This document shows positions 9,813 through 21,235 of a DNA stretch of 64,000 nt, piece by piece. Location: contig WRHV01000006.1 in NCBI GenBank assembly GCA_009783065.1, positions 1 to 64,000 of the forward strand, in the 5' to 3' direction. Made by a program: the position numbers and the translations under genes. Below the pieces are notes generated by a model, which did no database searches, was not told the DNA's origin, and saw only the letters and a list, made by a program, of their open reading frames with translations. Positions within the stretch are counted from its first letter, which is position 1; each line of letters begins with the position of its first letter. Source of the stretch: Betaproteobacteria bacterium. GTDB taxonomy: Bacteria; Pseudomonadota; Gammaproteobacteria; Burkholderiales; Burkholderiaceae.

Positions 9813-9896
9813 CTCGTAAACTGAAGTTGTAACCTGACACATGGGGGGAATACCCCAGCGTTTCTGTTGATAGCTTTAGAAACTAGGTGCATAAAT

Positions 9897-9932
9897 CTAC
9901 AAAAAAGCAGCCTGCGGGCTGCTTTTTTGTAG
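9897..9932. terminator. Bidirectional intrinsic terminator between the orphan gene and atpC
   Basis: A perfect 16-bp inverted repeat with a TGCG loop and flanking A6/T6 tracts (GCAGCC-loop-GGCTGC inside). The T-run on both strands lets it end the plus-strand gene and the minus-strand atp operon, whose last gene stops at 9947. Confidence 0.93.
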
Positions 9933-9946
9933 ATAAAATCAAGCTA

Positions 9947-10372
9947 TTAATAGCGTTGCTGGCGCAATTTCTGAATCAGGGAAAGCTGGGCCATCGCCAT
10001 TGCAATTTCAGCTTGTGCCTTGGCGTAATCGATATTGGATGTCTGATTCAGCAGTGCATCTTCAGCTTGCTGTTTCGCTTCACGTGCCTTGGCTTCATCC
10101 AGATCCCGACCGCGAATGGCCGTATCAGCCAAAACCGTAACGGAGTAAGGCTGTACTTCAAGTATGCCGCCAGCGACAAAAACATACTCTTCTTCGGCCT
10201 GGTCGGGACGCTTGATGCGAACGGCGCCTGGCCTGATCCGGGTGATAAGCGGCGCGTGCATGGGCAAAATGCCCAATTCACCCATATCTCCTGGAAGGAC
10301 CACAAATTCCGCTTCACCTGAAAAAATCAATTCTTCAGCAGAAACCACGTCTACATGTATGGTGTTTGCCAT
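9947..10372 (-). CDS. atpC: F-type ATP synthase subunit epsilon
   Basis: A 141-residue central-stalk subunit of F1 that couples rotation and can inhibit hydrolysis. The N-terminal beta-sandwich ([20 protein letters not shown], then [13 protein letters not shown]) and the C-terminal two-helix region are both present. The start [10 protein letters not shown] at 10372 fits the family; an upstream in-frame codon would add eight residues. It is the last gene of the atp operon, followed by the terminator at 9897-9932. Confidence 0.96.
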   Translation of the reverse strand: MANTIHVDVVSAEELIFSGEAEFVVLPGDMGELGILPMHAPLITRIRPGAVRIKRPDQAEEEYVFVAGGILEVQPYSVTVLADTAIRGRDLDEAKAREAKQQAEDALLNQTSNIDYAKAQAEIAMAMAQLSLIQKLRQQRY

Positions 10373-10466
10373 GTTTGAACCTTTATATTCGCTCAAAAAT
10401 TCCTGTACGGCTCCAATTTTTCAGGGTTGCTTGGCACAACCCTGTATTCCGTAACCAGGATGCGGT

Positions 10467-11861
<1,395 letters not shown>

Positions 11862-11901
11862 TTAATAATTCGTTTTAAGCAAATTCTGATGTTAAATTTC
11901 G

Positions 11902-12771
11902 TTAAACTGCAGCAGCACCTGCAATAATTTCCGTTAGCTCGGTTGTAATCGCTGCTTGACGGGTTTTGTTATAGATGAGTTTCAGCTCGGAAATAACATT
12001 GCCGGCATTATCACTGGCTGATTTCATTGCCACCATCCGCGCTGACTGTTCGGATGCGATATTTTCCGCAACCGATTGATAAATCAGTGCCTCAACATAG
12101 CGTACCAGCAGTGTGTCAATAACGGCGGGAGCATTTGGTTCGTAAATGTATTCCCATGAATGACGTGCGTTACCGGTTGCCAGTGTCTCACTAGGCAAAG
12201 GGAGCAACTGCTCGATAACCGGTATCTGCTTCATCGTATTTTCAAATTTGTTGTAGCAAAGATAAATCGCATCCAGGTTTTCAGCCTGATATTCGTCCAA
12301 TAGCACCTTGACCGGACCTATCAGGCGATCCAGACGAGGAGCATCGCCCAGCTGTACCGCATGAGAAAGAATATTGGCTCCAATCCGGCTCAGAAAGCCC
12401 AATCCTTTGCTACCGACTGCCACGGTGACGATTTTTTTGCCGGCTTCTTCCTCTTCCCGCATCCGGTTGGTTGCAATCCGTAAGATGTTGGTATTCAAAC
12501 CACCGCACAGCCCTTTGTCGGTTGTCACAACAACAAACCCGATCCGCTTGGAATTGTCGCGTGAAACCGTAAACGGATGTATATATTCCGGATTGGCTTC
12601 AGCCATGTGCGCTGCAATACTTCGGACAATATCACTGTATGGTCTGGATGCCCGCATCCGTTCCTGTGCCTTGCGCATTTTGGATGCGGCAACCATTTCC
12701 ATTGCCTTCGTGATCTTTCTCGTATTTTCTACGCTCTTGATATGACCACGTATCTCTTTACTTGATGCCAT
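11902..12771 (-). CDS. atpG: F-type ATP synthase subunit gamma
   Basis: A 289-residue rotor shaft of F1. The N-terminal helix [20 protein letters not shown] and the C-terminal [20 protein letters not shown] are the two family signatures forming the antiparallel coiled coil. The middle Rossmann-like part includes [10 protein letters not shown]. It lies 32 bases downstream of atpA in the operon. Confidence 0.97.
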   Translation of the reverse strand: MASSKEIRGHIKSVENTRKITKAMEMVAASKMRKAQERMRASRPYSDIVRSIAAHMAEANPEYIHPFTVSRDNSKRIGFVVVTTDKGLCGGLNTNILRIATNRMREEEEAGKKIVTVAVGSKGLGFLSRIGANILSHAVQLGDAPRLDRLIGPVKVLLDEYQAENLDAIYLCYNKFENTMKQIPVIEQLLPLPSETLATGNARHSWEYIYEPNAPAVIDTLLVRYVEALIYQSVAENIASEQSARMVAMKSASDNAGNVISELKLIYNKTRQAAITTELTEIIAGAAAV

Positions 12772-12803
12772 CAGGCGTACTCCTTATGCGTTAAGACCGT
12801 CAG

Positions 12804-14360
12804 TCATTCCACAGCGGGAGCAAAACCACTGCCCTGTTTGTAGTCCGCGATTGCTGCCGCAATGATATTTTCGTCTTCTTTTTCAATGCGCTTGTTATCT
12901 TCAATCTTCTTCAACAATTCAGCACGGTTTGTCCGCATGTAGGCATGCAAGCCTGTTTCAAAAGGCAATACGTTTTTAACTTCAATGTCATCCAAAAAGC
13001 CCGAGTTCACGGTAAAGAGCGAGATGGCCATCAGTGAAATCGGCAGTGGCGAGTATTGCGGTTGTTTAAGTAGTTCCGTCACACGAGCGCCGCGGTCGAG
13101 CTGTCTGCGGGTTGCATCATCCAGATCGGATGCAAATTGCGAGAAAGCTGCGAGTTCACGGTACTGCGCCAGATCGGTACGAATGCCGCCCGACTGGCCT
13201 TTAACAGCGCTGGTCTGCGCGGCGCCGCCGACACGAGAGACGGAAATACCGGCATTAATGGCAGGACGAATACCCGAATTGAACAACGATGTTTCGAGGA
13301 AGATCTGTCCGTCTGTAATAGAAATCACGTTGGTCGGCACGAATGCGGAAACGTCACCTGCCTGCGTTTCAATGATCGGCAGTGCCGTCAGTGAGCCGGT
13401 TTTGTCTTTGACTTCGCCATTGGTAAAGTGCTCGACGTATTCAGCGTTAACACGCGCGCCGCGCTCAAGCAGGCGGGAGTGCAGATAGAATACGTCACCC
13501 GGATAGGCTTCACGACCCGGAGGACGGCGCAACAGCAGGGAGACCTGGCGATAAGCAACAGCCTGTTTTGACAGATCATCATAAATGATCAGTGCATCCT
13601 GGCCACGGTCACGGAAATACTCGCCCATGGTGCAGCCGGCATAAGGCGAAACGTACTGCATGGCGGCTGATTCGGATGCGGTTGCCGTAACCACAATGGT
13701 ATAGTCCATCGCGCCATGTGCTTCAAGCGCCCGGACGGTATTTTTGATGGATGAGGCTTTCTGGCCGATAGCGACATAAATGCAAATCATGTCCTGGCCT
13801 TTTTGATTGATGATGGCATCAATCGCTACAGCCGTTTTACCGGTTTGACGGTCACCAATGATTAATTCGCGCTGGCCGCGTCCAATCGGCACCATGGAGT
13901 CAATCGCCTTGATGCCGGTTTGCATCGGTTGAGATACGGATTGACGTGCAATAACGCCCGGCGCAATTTTTTCAATCGGGGCAGTCAGCTTGGCATTAAT
14001 CGGCCCTTTTCCATCAATTGGCTGACCTAAGGCATCAACGACACGACCGATCAGTTCCGGACCAATTGGCACTTCCAAAATGCGGCCCGTACATTTGACG
14101 GTGTCGCCTTCTGAAATATGCTCATATTCTCCCAAAATAACGGCGCCAACGGAATCGCGCTCGAGGTTCAGCGCCAAACCGTAAGTGTTTCCGGGAAATT
14201 CCAGCATCTCGCCCTGCATTGCATCGGAAAGTCCGTGAATGCGGCAAATACCGTCGGACACGGAGATAATCGTGCCCTGATTGCGAATCTCAGCGGTATC
14301 GCTAAGTCCTTGGATCCGACTTTTTATCAGTTCGCTGATTTCAGACGGGTTGAGTAGCAT
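12804..14360 (-). CDS. atpA: F-type ATP synthase subunit alpha
   Basis: A 518-residue non-catalytic nucleotide-binding subunit of F1. The P-loop GDRQTGKT is at residues 169-176. The conserved [16 protein letters not shown] segment, which carries the arginine finger, is intact. Start [16 protein letters not shown] is right after a short gap from atpH. Length is a few residues above the usual 513. Confidence 0.98.
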   Translation of the reverse strand: MLLNPSEISELIKSRIQGLSDTAEIRNQGTIISVSDGICRIHGLSDAMQGEMLEFPGNTYGLALNLERDSVGAVILGEYEHISEGDTVKCTGRILEVPIGPELIGRVVDALGQPIDGKGPINAKLTAPIEKIAPGVIARQSVSQPMQTGIKAIDSMVPIGRGQRELIIGDRQTGKTAVAIDAIINQKGQDMICIYVAIGQKASSIKNTVRALEAHGAMDYTIVVTATASESAAMQYVSPYAGCTMGEYFRDRGQDALIIYDDLSKQAVAYRQVSLLLRRPPGREAYPGDVFYLHSRLLERGARVNAEYVEHFTNGEVKDKTGSLTALPIIETQAGDVSAFVPTNVISITDGQIFLETSLFNSGIRPAINAGISVSRVGGAAQTSAVKGQSGGIRTDLAQYRELAAFSQFASDLDDATRRQLDRGARVTELLKQPQYSPLPISLMAISLFTVNSGFLDDIEVKNVLPFETGLHAYMRTNRAELLKKIEDNKRIEKEDENIIAAAIADYKQGSGFAPAVE

Positions 14361-14410
14361 ACTAACTCCTAAATTTGTTCACTCGGTTCGTGTCGAAGCA
14401 AAACGATTAA

Positions 14411-14941
14411 TTACGAAACAAGGGTTTCCTGCATTTTCTGCAGTTTTGCGCGTACAGACAGATCAAGCACTTCATCTCCGATCGTGACGACAACACCACC
14501 GATGAGCGATTTGTCTTCGGTAATCGTTACATTCAGTTTACGCATGAAACGCTTTTCCAGTGTTTTGAGCAATTCCTGAAGCTGGGCATCTGACAAAGGA
14601 AAGGCGCTGGCGATTTCGGCATCCGCAGTTCCTTCATTTGCATTTTTCAACTCATGGAATTGCACACCGATTTCCGGCAGCAGGCTTACCCGATCATTTT
14701 CGACCAGAATTTCAATGAAGTTTCTCAGTTCGGCATTCTCTGTCGTATTTGCCAAAGAAAGCAGAACATCCACGATCTGGTTTTTCTCCAGTTTGGGATT
14801 GATCGCCAGCTCACGGATATCATCATTGGCACCAATTACAGCTAATTTTGATACCAGAGATGCCCATTGGGTTATATCTTCATTTTTTGCTACCCGAAAC
14901 AGTGCTTCGGCATACGGACGCGCAATAGTGGCAAGTTCCAT
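14411..14941 (-). CDS. atpH: F-type ATP synthase subunit delta
   Basis: A 176-residue peripheral stalk subunit joining the b subunits to the top of F1. The start MELATIARPYAEALF and the C-terminal block TEDKSLIGGVVVTIGDEVLDLSV are family signatures. It starts three bases after the atpF stop, so the two are likely translated together. Confidence 0.96.
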   Translation of the reverse strand: MELATIARPYAEALFRVAKNEDITQWASLVSKLAVIGANDDIRELAINPKLEKNQIVDVLLSLANTTENAELRNFIEILVENDRVSLLPEIGVQFHELKNANEGTADAEIASAFPLSDAQLQELLKTLEKRFMRKLNVTITEDKSLIGGVVVTIGDEVLDLSVRAKLQKMQETLVS

Positions 14942-14944
14942 AAA

Positions 14945-15415
14945 TTACAGCTCAACAGCTAATTGTTTCAACAGTTCAGCATGAGCAGATGCATCCACTT
15001 CACGTTTCAGTATCTGTTCTGCCCCCTTGACGGCCAGGACAGCAACTTCGTTGCGTAATTCTTCCCGTGCACGCTGGACTTCAGCCTGGGTTTCAGCTTT
15101 GGCCTGTTCTATAATTCGCGCAGCTTCTTCCTGGGCGCTCTGTTTTATGCTTTCAGCCAGCTTGTTCGCTGTGCTTTCAGCTTCATTCAGACGCTTCTGG
15201 CTTTCTTCACGTGCTTTGGTAAGCTCGACCTGAACGTGTCTTTCGACAGCGATCATTTCTTGCTTACTACGATCTGCAGCAGCCAGTCCATCCGCTATTT
15301 TTTGTGCCCGCTCGTCAAGAACTCTCATCAACGGCGGCCAGACTACTTTCGCAGTAAAAATAGCGAGAATGATAAAAACCACGAATTGCGCGAATAAAGT
15401 CGCATTTAGATTCAC
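14945..15415 (-). CDS. atpF: F-type ATP synthase subunit b
   Basis: A 156-residue stator subunit with one N-terminal membrane helix ([20 protein letters not shown]) followed by a long charged coiled coil (for example [17 protein letters not shown] heptads around residues 60-130). It forms the dimeric peripheral stalk between Fo and the delta subunit. The length is usual. Confidence 0.96.
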   Translation of the reverse strand: MNLNATLFAQFVVFIILAIFTAKVVWPPLMRVLDERAQKIADGLAAADRSKQEMIAVERHVQVELTKAREESQKRLNEAESTANKLAESIKQSAQEEAARIIEQAKAETQAEVQRAREELRNEVAVLAVKGAEQILKREVDASAHAELLKQLAVEL

Positions 15416-15487
15416 GGCAAATTCCTTTTCAAGAAATAACTTTTATGCCGGCAGCTTCAGAAAGAAGCTGCTACGGCATCATTATGG

Positions 15488-15739
<252 letters not shown>

Positions 15740-15811
15740 TTAATTGATTGATAAGTTGAAATAAAAAACAGGTTAATAAAAAAGTTTATGGTTTATAAAC
15801 AAAAAACGGAA

Positions 15812-16651
15812 TTAGTGTCCTTCGTGTGCCAGTCCGAGATAAACCAGGGTCAGCATCATGAAAATGAATGCTTGCAAAAACACAATAAGGATGTGGAAGA
15901 TGGCCCAAATGGTCCCGGCAATCAGATGCCCAAGGAACAGGAATGAACCGCCCAGCGACAGTGCCGCATATCCGCCCAGCATGGCAATCATGAGAAACAG
16001 CAGTTCCCCCGCATACATATTGCCCCACAGTCGCATGGCAAGAGAAACCATTTTGGAGAAGTATTCAATAATGTTCAGCACAAAATTGAAGGGGGCTAAG
16101 AAGGCGCCGAAAGGCGAGCAGAACAGTTCATGCAGAAATCCGCCGATTCCCTTGACCTTGATGCCAAAATAAAACATCAGAATAATAACGCCAAGCGAGA
16201 TGCCGATAGTGCCGTTCAAGTCGGCTGTCGGTACGGCGCGATGGTAGTGGATGTGGGCATCCAAACCGGTCCAGTGGAAGAGTTGGGAGAACAAATCCAC
16301 AGGCAAAAAGTCCATGCAGTTCATCAGGGAAATCCAGACAAAAAGCGTCAACGCAAGTGGTGCGATAAAACGACGGTCACCATGAATCTGTGCTTTTGCC
16401 TGGTTGTCGACCATTTCAGCCAGCATTTCAACAATGGATTGCATGCGTCCAGGCACGCCGGCAGTTGCTTTTCTTGTAACCAGATACATGACCAAGCAAC
16501 CGATAATACCGCAGGTTACTGACCAGAAAATGGTATCAAGGTTGATGATGGAAAAGTCAACAATCTTGTCCTGGTGGGATGTACCAAGGTTTTGGAGATG
16601 GTGGGATACATATTCTGCCAGGGAAGGCGTTTGGTTCGCTGCGGAAGCCAT
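15812..16651 (-). CDS. atpB: F-type ATP synthase subunit a
   Basis: A 279-residue membrane subunit forming the proton half-channels. The essential stator arginine is in SLAMRLWGNMYAGELL, and the C-terminal helices end LQAFIFMMLTLVYLGLAHE as in the family. There are about five to six membrane helices. The start is two bases after the atpI stop. Confidence 0.97.
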   Translation of the reverse strand: MASAANQTPSLAEYVSHHLQNLGTSHQDKIVDFSIINLDTIFWSVTCGIIGCLVMYLVTRKATAGVPGRMQSIVEMLAEMVDNQAKAQIHGDRRFIAPLALTLFVWISLMNCMDFLPVDLFSQLFHWTGLDAHIHYHRAVPTADLNGTIGISLGVIILMFYFGIKVKGIGGFLHELFCSPFGAFLAPFNFVLNIIEYFSKMVSLAMRLWGNMYAGELLFLMIAMLGGYAALSLGGSFLFLGHLIAGTIWAIFHILIVFLQAFIFMMLTLVYLGLAHEGH

Positions 16652-16653
16652 AA

Positions 16654-17004
16654 TTAATTCTTGTGTCTAAACAATAAAAAAATATAACTTTTGAGTGAAA
16701 TAACGAAGCTCACTGAAAAGAAAAGCCAATTTACATCCTTGTACAGCCAGAATACCGCTATGACCAGCACCAGTGTTAAGGAAATTTTTACAAATTCCAA
16801 AATAAAAAATGCAGAAGCCTTTGATTTTTTTAGCAGATGATCATTCAGGTACAATCCGGAAAACATCATAATATTAGGGATCACATAACTTAATCCCGCC
16901 AAAATGGATGAAATTCCTGCATGTACGCCACCAAGCAATCCGGCTGCCAAAGCAGTAACAACGGCAATTATCAATTGCAACAAAATAATTTTGGTCCATT
17001 TCAT
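16654..17004 (-). CDS. atpI: ATP synthase subunit I
   Basis: A 116-residue protein with four predicted membrane helices. AtpI helps assemble the c-ring in several bacteria but is not part of the mature enzyme. It is the first gene of the atp operon and is followed two bases later by atpB. A good promoter sits about 100 bases upstream of its start. Confidence 0.88.
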   Translation of the reverse strand: MKWTKIILLQLIIAVVTALAAGLLGGVHAGISSILAGLSYVIPNIMMFSGLYLNDHLLKKSKASAFFILEFVKISLTLVLVIAVFWLYKDVNWLFFSVSFVISLKSYIFLLFRHKN

Positions 17005-17106
17005 ATCAAACCCTGTAAAACTTGAAAAAGACCATGCTATTTCCGGGCATTGTCAATGACCCTAATAAGACAATGTTTTTCCCTTTGTGCAAAATCAAAC
17101 TCACGA

Positions 17107-17136
17107 ATTATACTTGCCGAATTTAATCCAAGTCAA
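17107..17136 (-). promoter_or_regulatory. Sigma-70 promoter for the atp operon
   Basis: On the minus strand TTGACT (17131-17136) and a perfect TATAAT (17107-17112) are separated by 18 bases, about 103 bases upstream of the atpI ATG. It lies in the 333-base AT-rich gap between nuoM and atpI, so the atp genes can be transcribed independently of nuoLM. No other feature was seen in that gap. Confidence 0.75.
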
Positions 17137-17337
17137 TGACACTTTTTTATAAAAAAATAATTTATAGAACTATATTTTTGAGGTAAATGTCGATTGAGGC
17201 AAATGTTGAATTAAATGAAAATAGATGTTTTTGAAAGCAAAAATACTATTTTGATAGATATTGGCGAAAATAAAACAAAGTTTTTATTAATCCGGCAAGG
17301 CGTCTTTTTCCAATATCGTTTTTGGGCTTATAAAAGG

Positions 17338-18825
17338 TTAGGGAATTTTCGATAGGGTTGCATTGGCGAGCAACTCGGATATAGCGTGTTGCATCGTATC
17401 AATCAGCCAGGTCGGATAAATGCCGATCAAGACGACAAAGACGGCTAAAATGCTCAGCGCCAAAAATTCTCGTCCGCTAATGTCATGCAGGTTGGCGACA
17501 TGTTCTTTTTCGACAGGACCAAAAACAACGCGCTTAACCATCCATAAAGAGTAGGCGGCGCCCAGAACCAGTGCTGATGCTGTAAGCAGACCTAGCCAGA
17601 AATTGGCACGAACCATGCCGATGATGACCATGAATTCGCCAACAAATCCGGATGTGCCGGGTAAGGCACAATTGCTAATCGCAAACAGGACAAACAATGT
17701 GGCAAATCGCGGCATGGTGTTGGCAATGCCGCCGTAATCCGTGATTTGGCGGAAATGAGTCCGGTCATATAGGATGCCGATGCAAAGAAAGAGGGCGCTG
17801 GATATGAAGCCATGGGAAATCATCTGGATCAGGGCGCCTTCGATGCTGACTTGCTGAAACAGAAAAAAACCCATTGTGACAAAACCCATATAGACAATGG
17901 ATGAATAAGCAACCAGTTTTTTCATGTCCTTTTGAGTCATGGTCACAAATCCAATATAAATAATGGCAACCAGTGACAGAGCAATCATATATCCGGCGAG
18001 GTAGCGGCAGGCGTCCGGGATAATTGGCAGCATAAATCGGATAAAACCGTATCCGCCCAGTTTGAGCATAATGGCGGCAAGCACAATAGAGCCTTCTGTT
18101 GGCGCTTCGACGTGTGCATCCGGGAGCCAGGTGTGAACCGGCCATATCGGTAATTTGATGCCAAAAGCCAGCAGGAAACCGAAAAACAGCAAAATTTGTC
18201 TATCCAATGGGATAGGGAGTGCCTGCCATACAAAAATGTCGAAACTATCCGTTTGCAGGTACAAATAAATGATGCTTACCAGCATGAAAAGAGAACCGAA
18301 AAACGGATACAGGAAAAATTTGAATGCGGCGTAAATCCGTTTTTCTCCACCCCAAATACCAATGATCACAAACATCGGGATAAGCGTGGCTTCAAAAAAG
18401 GCATAGAAAAGCAAGCCGTCGAGTGCGCAGAATGTGCCGGTTATGAGACCGGAGAGAATGAAGAAAATACCAAGGTATGAGGCCAAGTCTTTTTTTTTCG
18501 AATCCCAGGCGGTCAAGACGACAATGCACAGTACAAAGGCGGTTAATACAATGAACCAGAGTGATATGCCATCCAGTCCAAGAAAATAGTTAATTTGAAA
18601 ACGTTCGATCCAGGTTATTTTTTCAACGAATTGCATACCGGCTTTTTGGCGGTCAAAGCCTGCGACGAGCAGCAGGGAAATGCCGAGGCACAGGAGTGAC
18701 CCGGCCATTGAAAAATAGCGGACGACGGCGGGTTTGTTATATTTTCCAGCCAGGAGGACAAGAATCCCGAAAAAAACCGGACACCAGATGGTCAGGCTCA
18801 ATAAGGGGAGATCGAAAACAGACAT
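17338..18825 (-). CDS. nuoM: NADH-quinone oxidoreductase subunit M (NuoM), orphan pair
   Basis: A 495-residue antiporter-like membrane subunit of complex I with about 14 helices. The proton-channel residues are present: the Glu in FYAFFEATLIPMF and the Lys in FGIKLPIWPVHTWLPDAH. The ISHGFISSALFLC helix is typical. It follows nuoL by 40 bases. In betaproteobacteria nuoM normally sits in the nuoA-N operon before nuoN; here neither nuoN nor any other nuo gene is adjacent. It may be a relocated part of complex I or a paralogue. Confidence 0.9.
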   Translation of the reverse strand: MSVFDLPLLSLTIWCPVFFGILVLLAGKYNKPAVVRYFSMAGSLLCLGISLLLVAGFDRQKAGMQFVEKITWIERFQINYFLGLDGISLWFIVLTAFVLCIVVLTAWDSKKKDLASYLGIFFILSGLITGTFCALDGLLFYAFFEATLIPMFVIIGIWGGEKRIYAAFKFFLYPFFGSLFMLVSIIYLYLQTDSFDIFVWQALPIPLDRQILLFFGFLLAFGIKLPIWPVHTWLPDAHVEAPTEGSIVLAAIMLKLGGYGFIRFMLPIIPDACRYLAGYMIALSLVAIIYIGFVTMTQKDMKKLVAYSSIVYMGFVTMGFFLFQQVSIEGALIQMISHGFISSALFLCIGILYDRTHFRQITDYGGIANTMPRFATLFVLFAISNCALPGTSGFVGEFMVIIGMVRANFWLGLLTASALVLGAAYSLWMVKRVVFGPVEKEHVANLHDISGREFLALSILAVFVVLIGIYPTWLIDTMQHAISELLANATLSKIP

Positions 18826-18865
18826 GCTTGGTATTTTATCCCGGTTGCTGAGTTATCCGAAAAAA

Positions 18866-20968
18866 TCATCGGCAAAAATAAAACAGAAAACAGAGCAGGC
18901 TGATGATCATGACGAATGCATAGTGGTACAAATATCCTGATTGCATTCGTTTCATCATATCGGAAAAGCGAGTGATCAGCTTGGCGGAGTTGTTTACGAT
19001 AAAACCATCCGGTGACTGGGATTCGCCGGTTTTCCATAGTTGGTTTCCAAAAAGCAGGGCGCACCGTACGACAATTCTTTCGCTGAAATTGGTGAGACGG
19101 TTGAATGAAAACAGCCGTTCAAAAAATTTGGAACCCATTGTCTGCAATTTTTTATAGATTGCGGCGAGGCCGTATTGACTAAGCAGCAGCCGATATGGGA
19201 TAGAGACTATTTTTGCCAATTTTTCCGGAAAAGACGGATTGATAAGATAAAAATAGGCCGCAGTTCCAATTCCTGCAAGGGCAAACAGATAAGAAGGGGA
19301 AAGTAAGCCATGCAGAGCCATGAATAGCGGGCCGGAAAAATGCGATGAGAGCTTTTGCATAGCAGGAAACCGCGCTGCATCAACGAAAATGGCCGATGCG
19401 AGAAAATCGCCGAACAGGATGGGCTCAACCGTGAACCAGCCGATTAAAAATGATGGGAGTGCCAGAACAATCAGCGGGATTGTCATGGTGCGGGGTGCAG
19501 GACGCGGCTTTTCACCAGGCAATATGCCGATATGTTCATTGGGAGCCAGTTTTTCGTGTTCGGCTGTCGGATCGGGGGGTATTTTACCGAACCGTGCTTT
19601 TCCGTGAAAAACCAGGAAAAACAACCGGAATATGTAAAAAGCAGTTACGAAAATACTCAATGATGTCGCAATGAGAGCGAAACGGCTTCCGAAAATACCC
19701 TGGTTCTTTGCTAGAGCGGTGATGATGCTTTCTTTTGAATAAAATCCCGAAAAAAACGGCATACCTGCCAGGGATAAAGAAGCGATAAGGGTCGTAATCC
19801 AGGCGGTTGGCATATACTTCCAGAGCCCTCCCATGTTCCGGATATCCTGGTCATGGTTCATGCCGACGATGACAACGCCGGCAGCCAGAAACAGCAATGC
19901 CTTGAAAAAGGCGTGCGTCATCAGATGAAAAATAGCGGCTGAGTATGCGGATGCGCCCAGTGCGACCGTCATATAACCCAGTTGGGAAATGGTCGAATAG
20001 GCGATAACTTGTTTGATGTCGTGTTGAACCATGGCGACAAGCCCCATGAAGAGTGCTGTGACCGCGCCGATAACAAGCATGCATGATAGGGCGGTATCCG
20101 ATAGTTCAAACAGGGGAGATAAACGCGCTACCATGAAAATACCAGCCGTCACCATGGTGGCGGCATGAATCAGAGCGGAAATCGGTGTGGGGCCTTCCAT
20201 AGAATCAGGCAACCAGACATGAAACGGGAACTGCGCCGATTTGCCCATGGCGCCTGCAAGAAGACAAAGGCACGATACGGTCATCAAATTCCAGTCTGTG
20301 CCGGGCAGTGTCATTGCCGCAATTTCAAGACGCGCAGAGAAAATCGTGTTGAACTGGAAAGAGCCGGTAATTGAAAAAAGAAGGCCGATTCCGACAATAA
20401 AGATGGCATCGCTGAAGCGGTTAATCAAAAATGCCCTTATTCCGGCGGTGGCTGCTGTCGGTTTTTCATACCAAAATCCAATCAGGAGGTAAGACGCGAG
20501 GCCAACCGCTTCCCATCCGAAAAAGAGCTGAAGAAAATTGTTTGCCATGACCAGCATGAGCATCGCGAAAGTAAAGAAAGCGATACACGCAAAGAAACGG
20601 CTATTACTCGGATCATCCTTCATGTAGCCGATGGAATAAACGTGTACGGCCAATGAAATAAACGTGACAATACACATCATCAATGCGGTTAGGCCATCAA
20701 CGAGAAAGCCGATGCCAGCCTGAAAGTTTCCGGAATTGACCCAGCTATAGATAGGTTCATGGAAAATGATTCCCTGACGGGTAGCGTGTAATGCGTACAG
20801 GGAAATCAGGAAGGAAATGAGCACACCTGATATGGTGAGCAGATGGGATATTCGTGAAGAGATGGGTTTGCTGGAAAAACGGGTGCCCAACAGCGCGACA
20901 GCAATGGCTCCTGCCAGTGGCGCCAGTGGTGCCGCCAAAAGCAGAGTCGCGTTCATTTGCCCCGTCAT
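18866..20968 (-). CDS. nuoL: NADH-quinone oxidoreductase subunit L (NuoL), orphan pair
   Basis: A 700-residue antiporter-like subunit with the long lateral helix arm. It has LFFGWEAVGLASYLLIGFWY (channel Glu), MGKSAQFPFHVWLPDSMEGP (channel Lys) and FFSGFYSKE. The C-terminus SGYLYHYAFVMI is typical of betaproteobacterial NuoL, but the segment before it (YRLLLSQYGLAAIYKKL) looks diverged from the usual acidic version. The start is 20968 or the internal ATG at 20956; no strong ribosome site decides. nuoK is not upstream. It is possibly a second copy of the complex I membrane arm. Confidence 0.9.
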   Translation of the reverse strand: MTGQMNATLLLAAPLAPLAGAIAVALLGTRFSSKPISSRISHLLTISGVLISFLISLYALHATRQGIIFHEPIYSWVNSGNFQAGIGFLVDGLTALMMCIVTFISLAVHVYSIGYMKDDPSNSRFFACIAFFTFAMLMLVMANNFLQLFFGWEAVGLASYLLIGFWYEKPTAATAGIRAFLINRFSDAIFIVGIGLLFSITGSFQFNTIFSARLEIAAMTLPGTDWNLMTVSCLCLLAGAMGKSAQFPFHVWLPDSMEGPTPISALIHAATMVTAGIFMVARLSPLFELSDTALSCMLVIGAVTALFMGLVAMVQHDIKQVIAYSTISQLGYMTVALGASAYSAAIFHLMTHAFFKALLFLAAGVVIVGMNHDQDIRNMGGLWKYMPTAWITTLIASLSLAGMPFFSGFYSKESIITALAKNQGIFGSRFALIATSLSIFVTAFYIFRLFFLVFHGKARFGKIPPDPTAEHEKLAPNEHIGILPGEKPRPAPRTMTIPLIVLALPSFLIGWFTVEPILFGDFLASAIFVDAARFPAMQKLSSHFSGPLFMALHGLLSPSYLFALAGIGTAAYFYLINPSFPEKLAKIVSIPYRLLLSQYGLAAIYKKLQTMGSKFFERLFSFNRLTNFSERIVVRCALLFGNQLWKTGESQSPDGFIVNNSAKLITRFSDMMKRMQSGYLYHYAFVMIISLLCFLFYFCR

Positions 20969-21197
20969 GAAAAAGTTGTGTGAAATTGAAAATCCGGGAT
21001 CAGCCAGTCCGAATTTTCATGGTTAAGTGATGGGTTGGTAAATCATTGGCAGGTTTGCCCGACATGATACCAAATCAGGGACAGTTAGGAAACGTTTCAG
21101 GTCAGAAAGCTTGAAGGTCGCCAAGAGCAGGACAAACAGATGCTTTTCTCTTTGCGATTTTTTACGTTTGGGCAAGCGGTTTGGTTAAGCGAGATGT

Positions 21198-21224
21198 AAT
21201 CGATCCCCGATTGGGGGATCGATT
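21198..21224. terminator. Stem-loop downstream of the MBL hydrolase gene, possible terminator
   Basis: A perfect 11-bp inverted repeat (AATCGATCCCC, five-base loop, GGGGATCGATT) lies 12 bases past the stop of the minus-strand hydrolase gene. There is no clear T-run after it on the minus strand, so termination is only inferred. Confidence 0.45.
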
Positions 21225-21235
21225 ATCAGGTTCGG

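Noticed and set aside
17338..20968. Possible DabAB inorganic-carbon transporter or Mrp antiporter
   Set aside because: No DabA (large zinc protein) or Mrp small subunits nearby, and both proteins carry complex I signatures, including the NuoL lateral-arm C-terminus.
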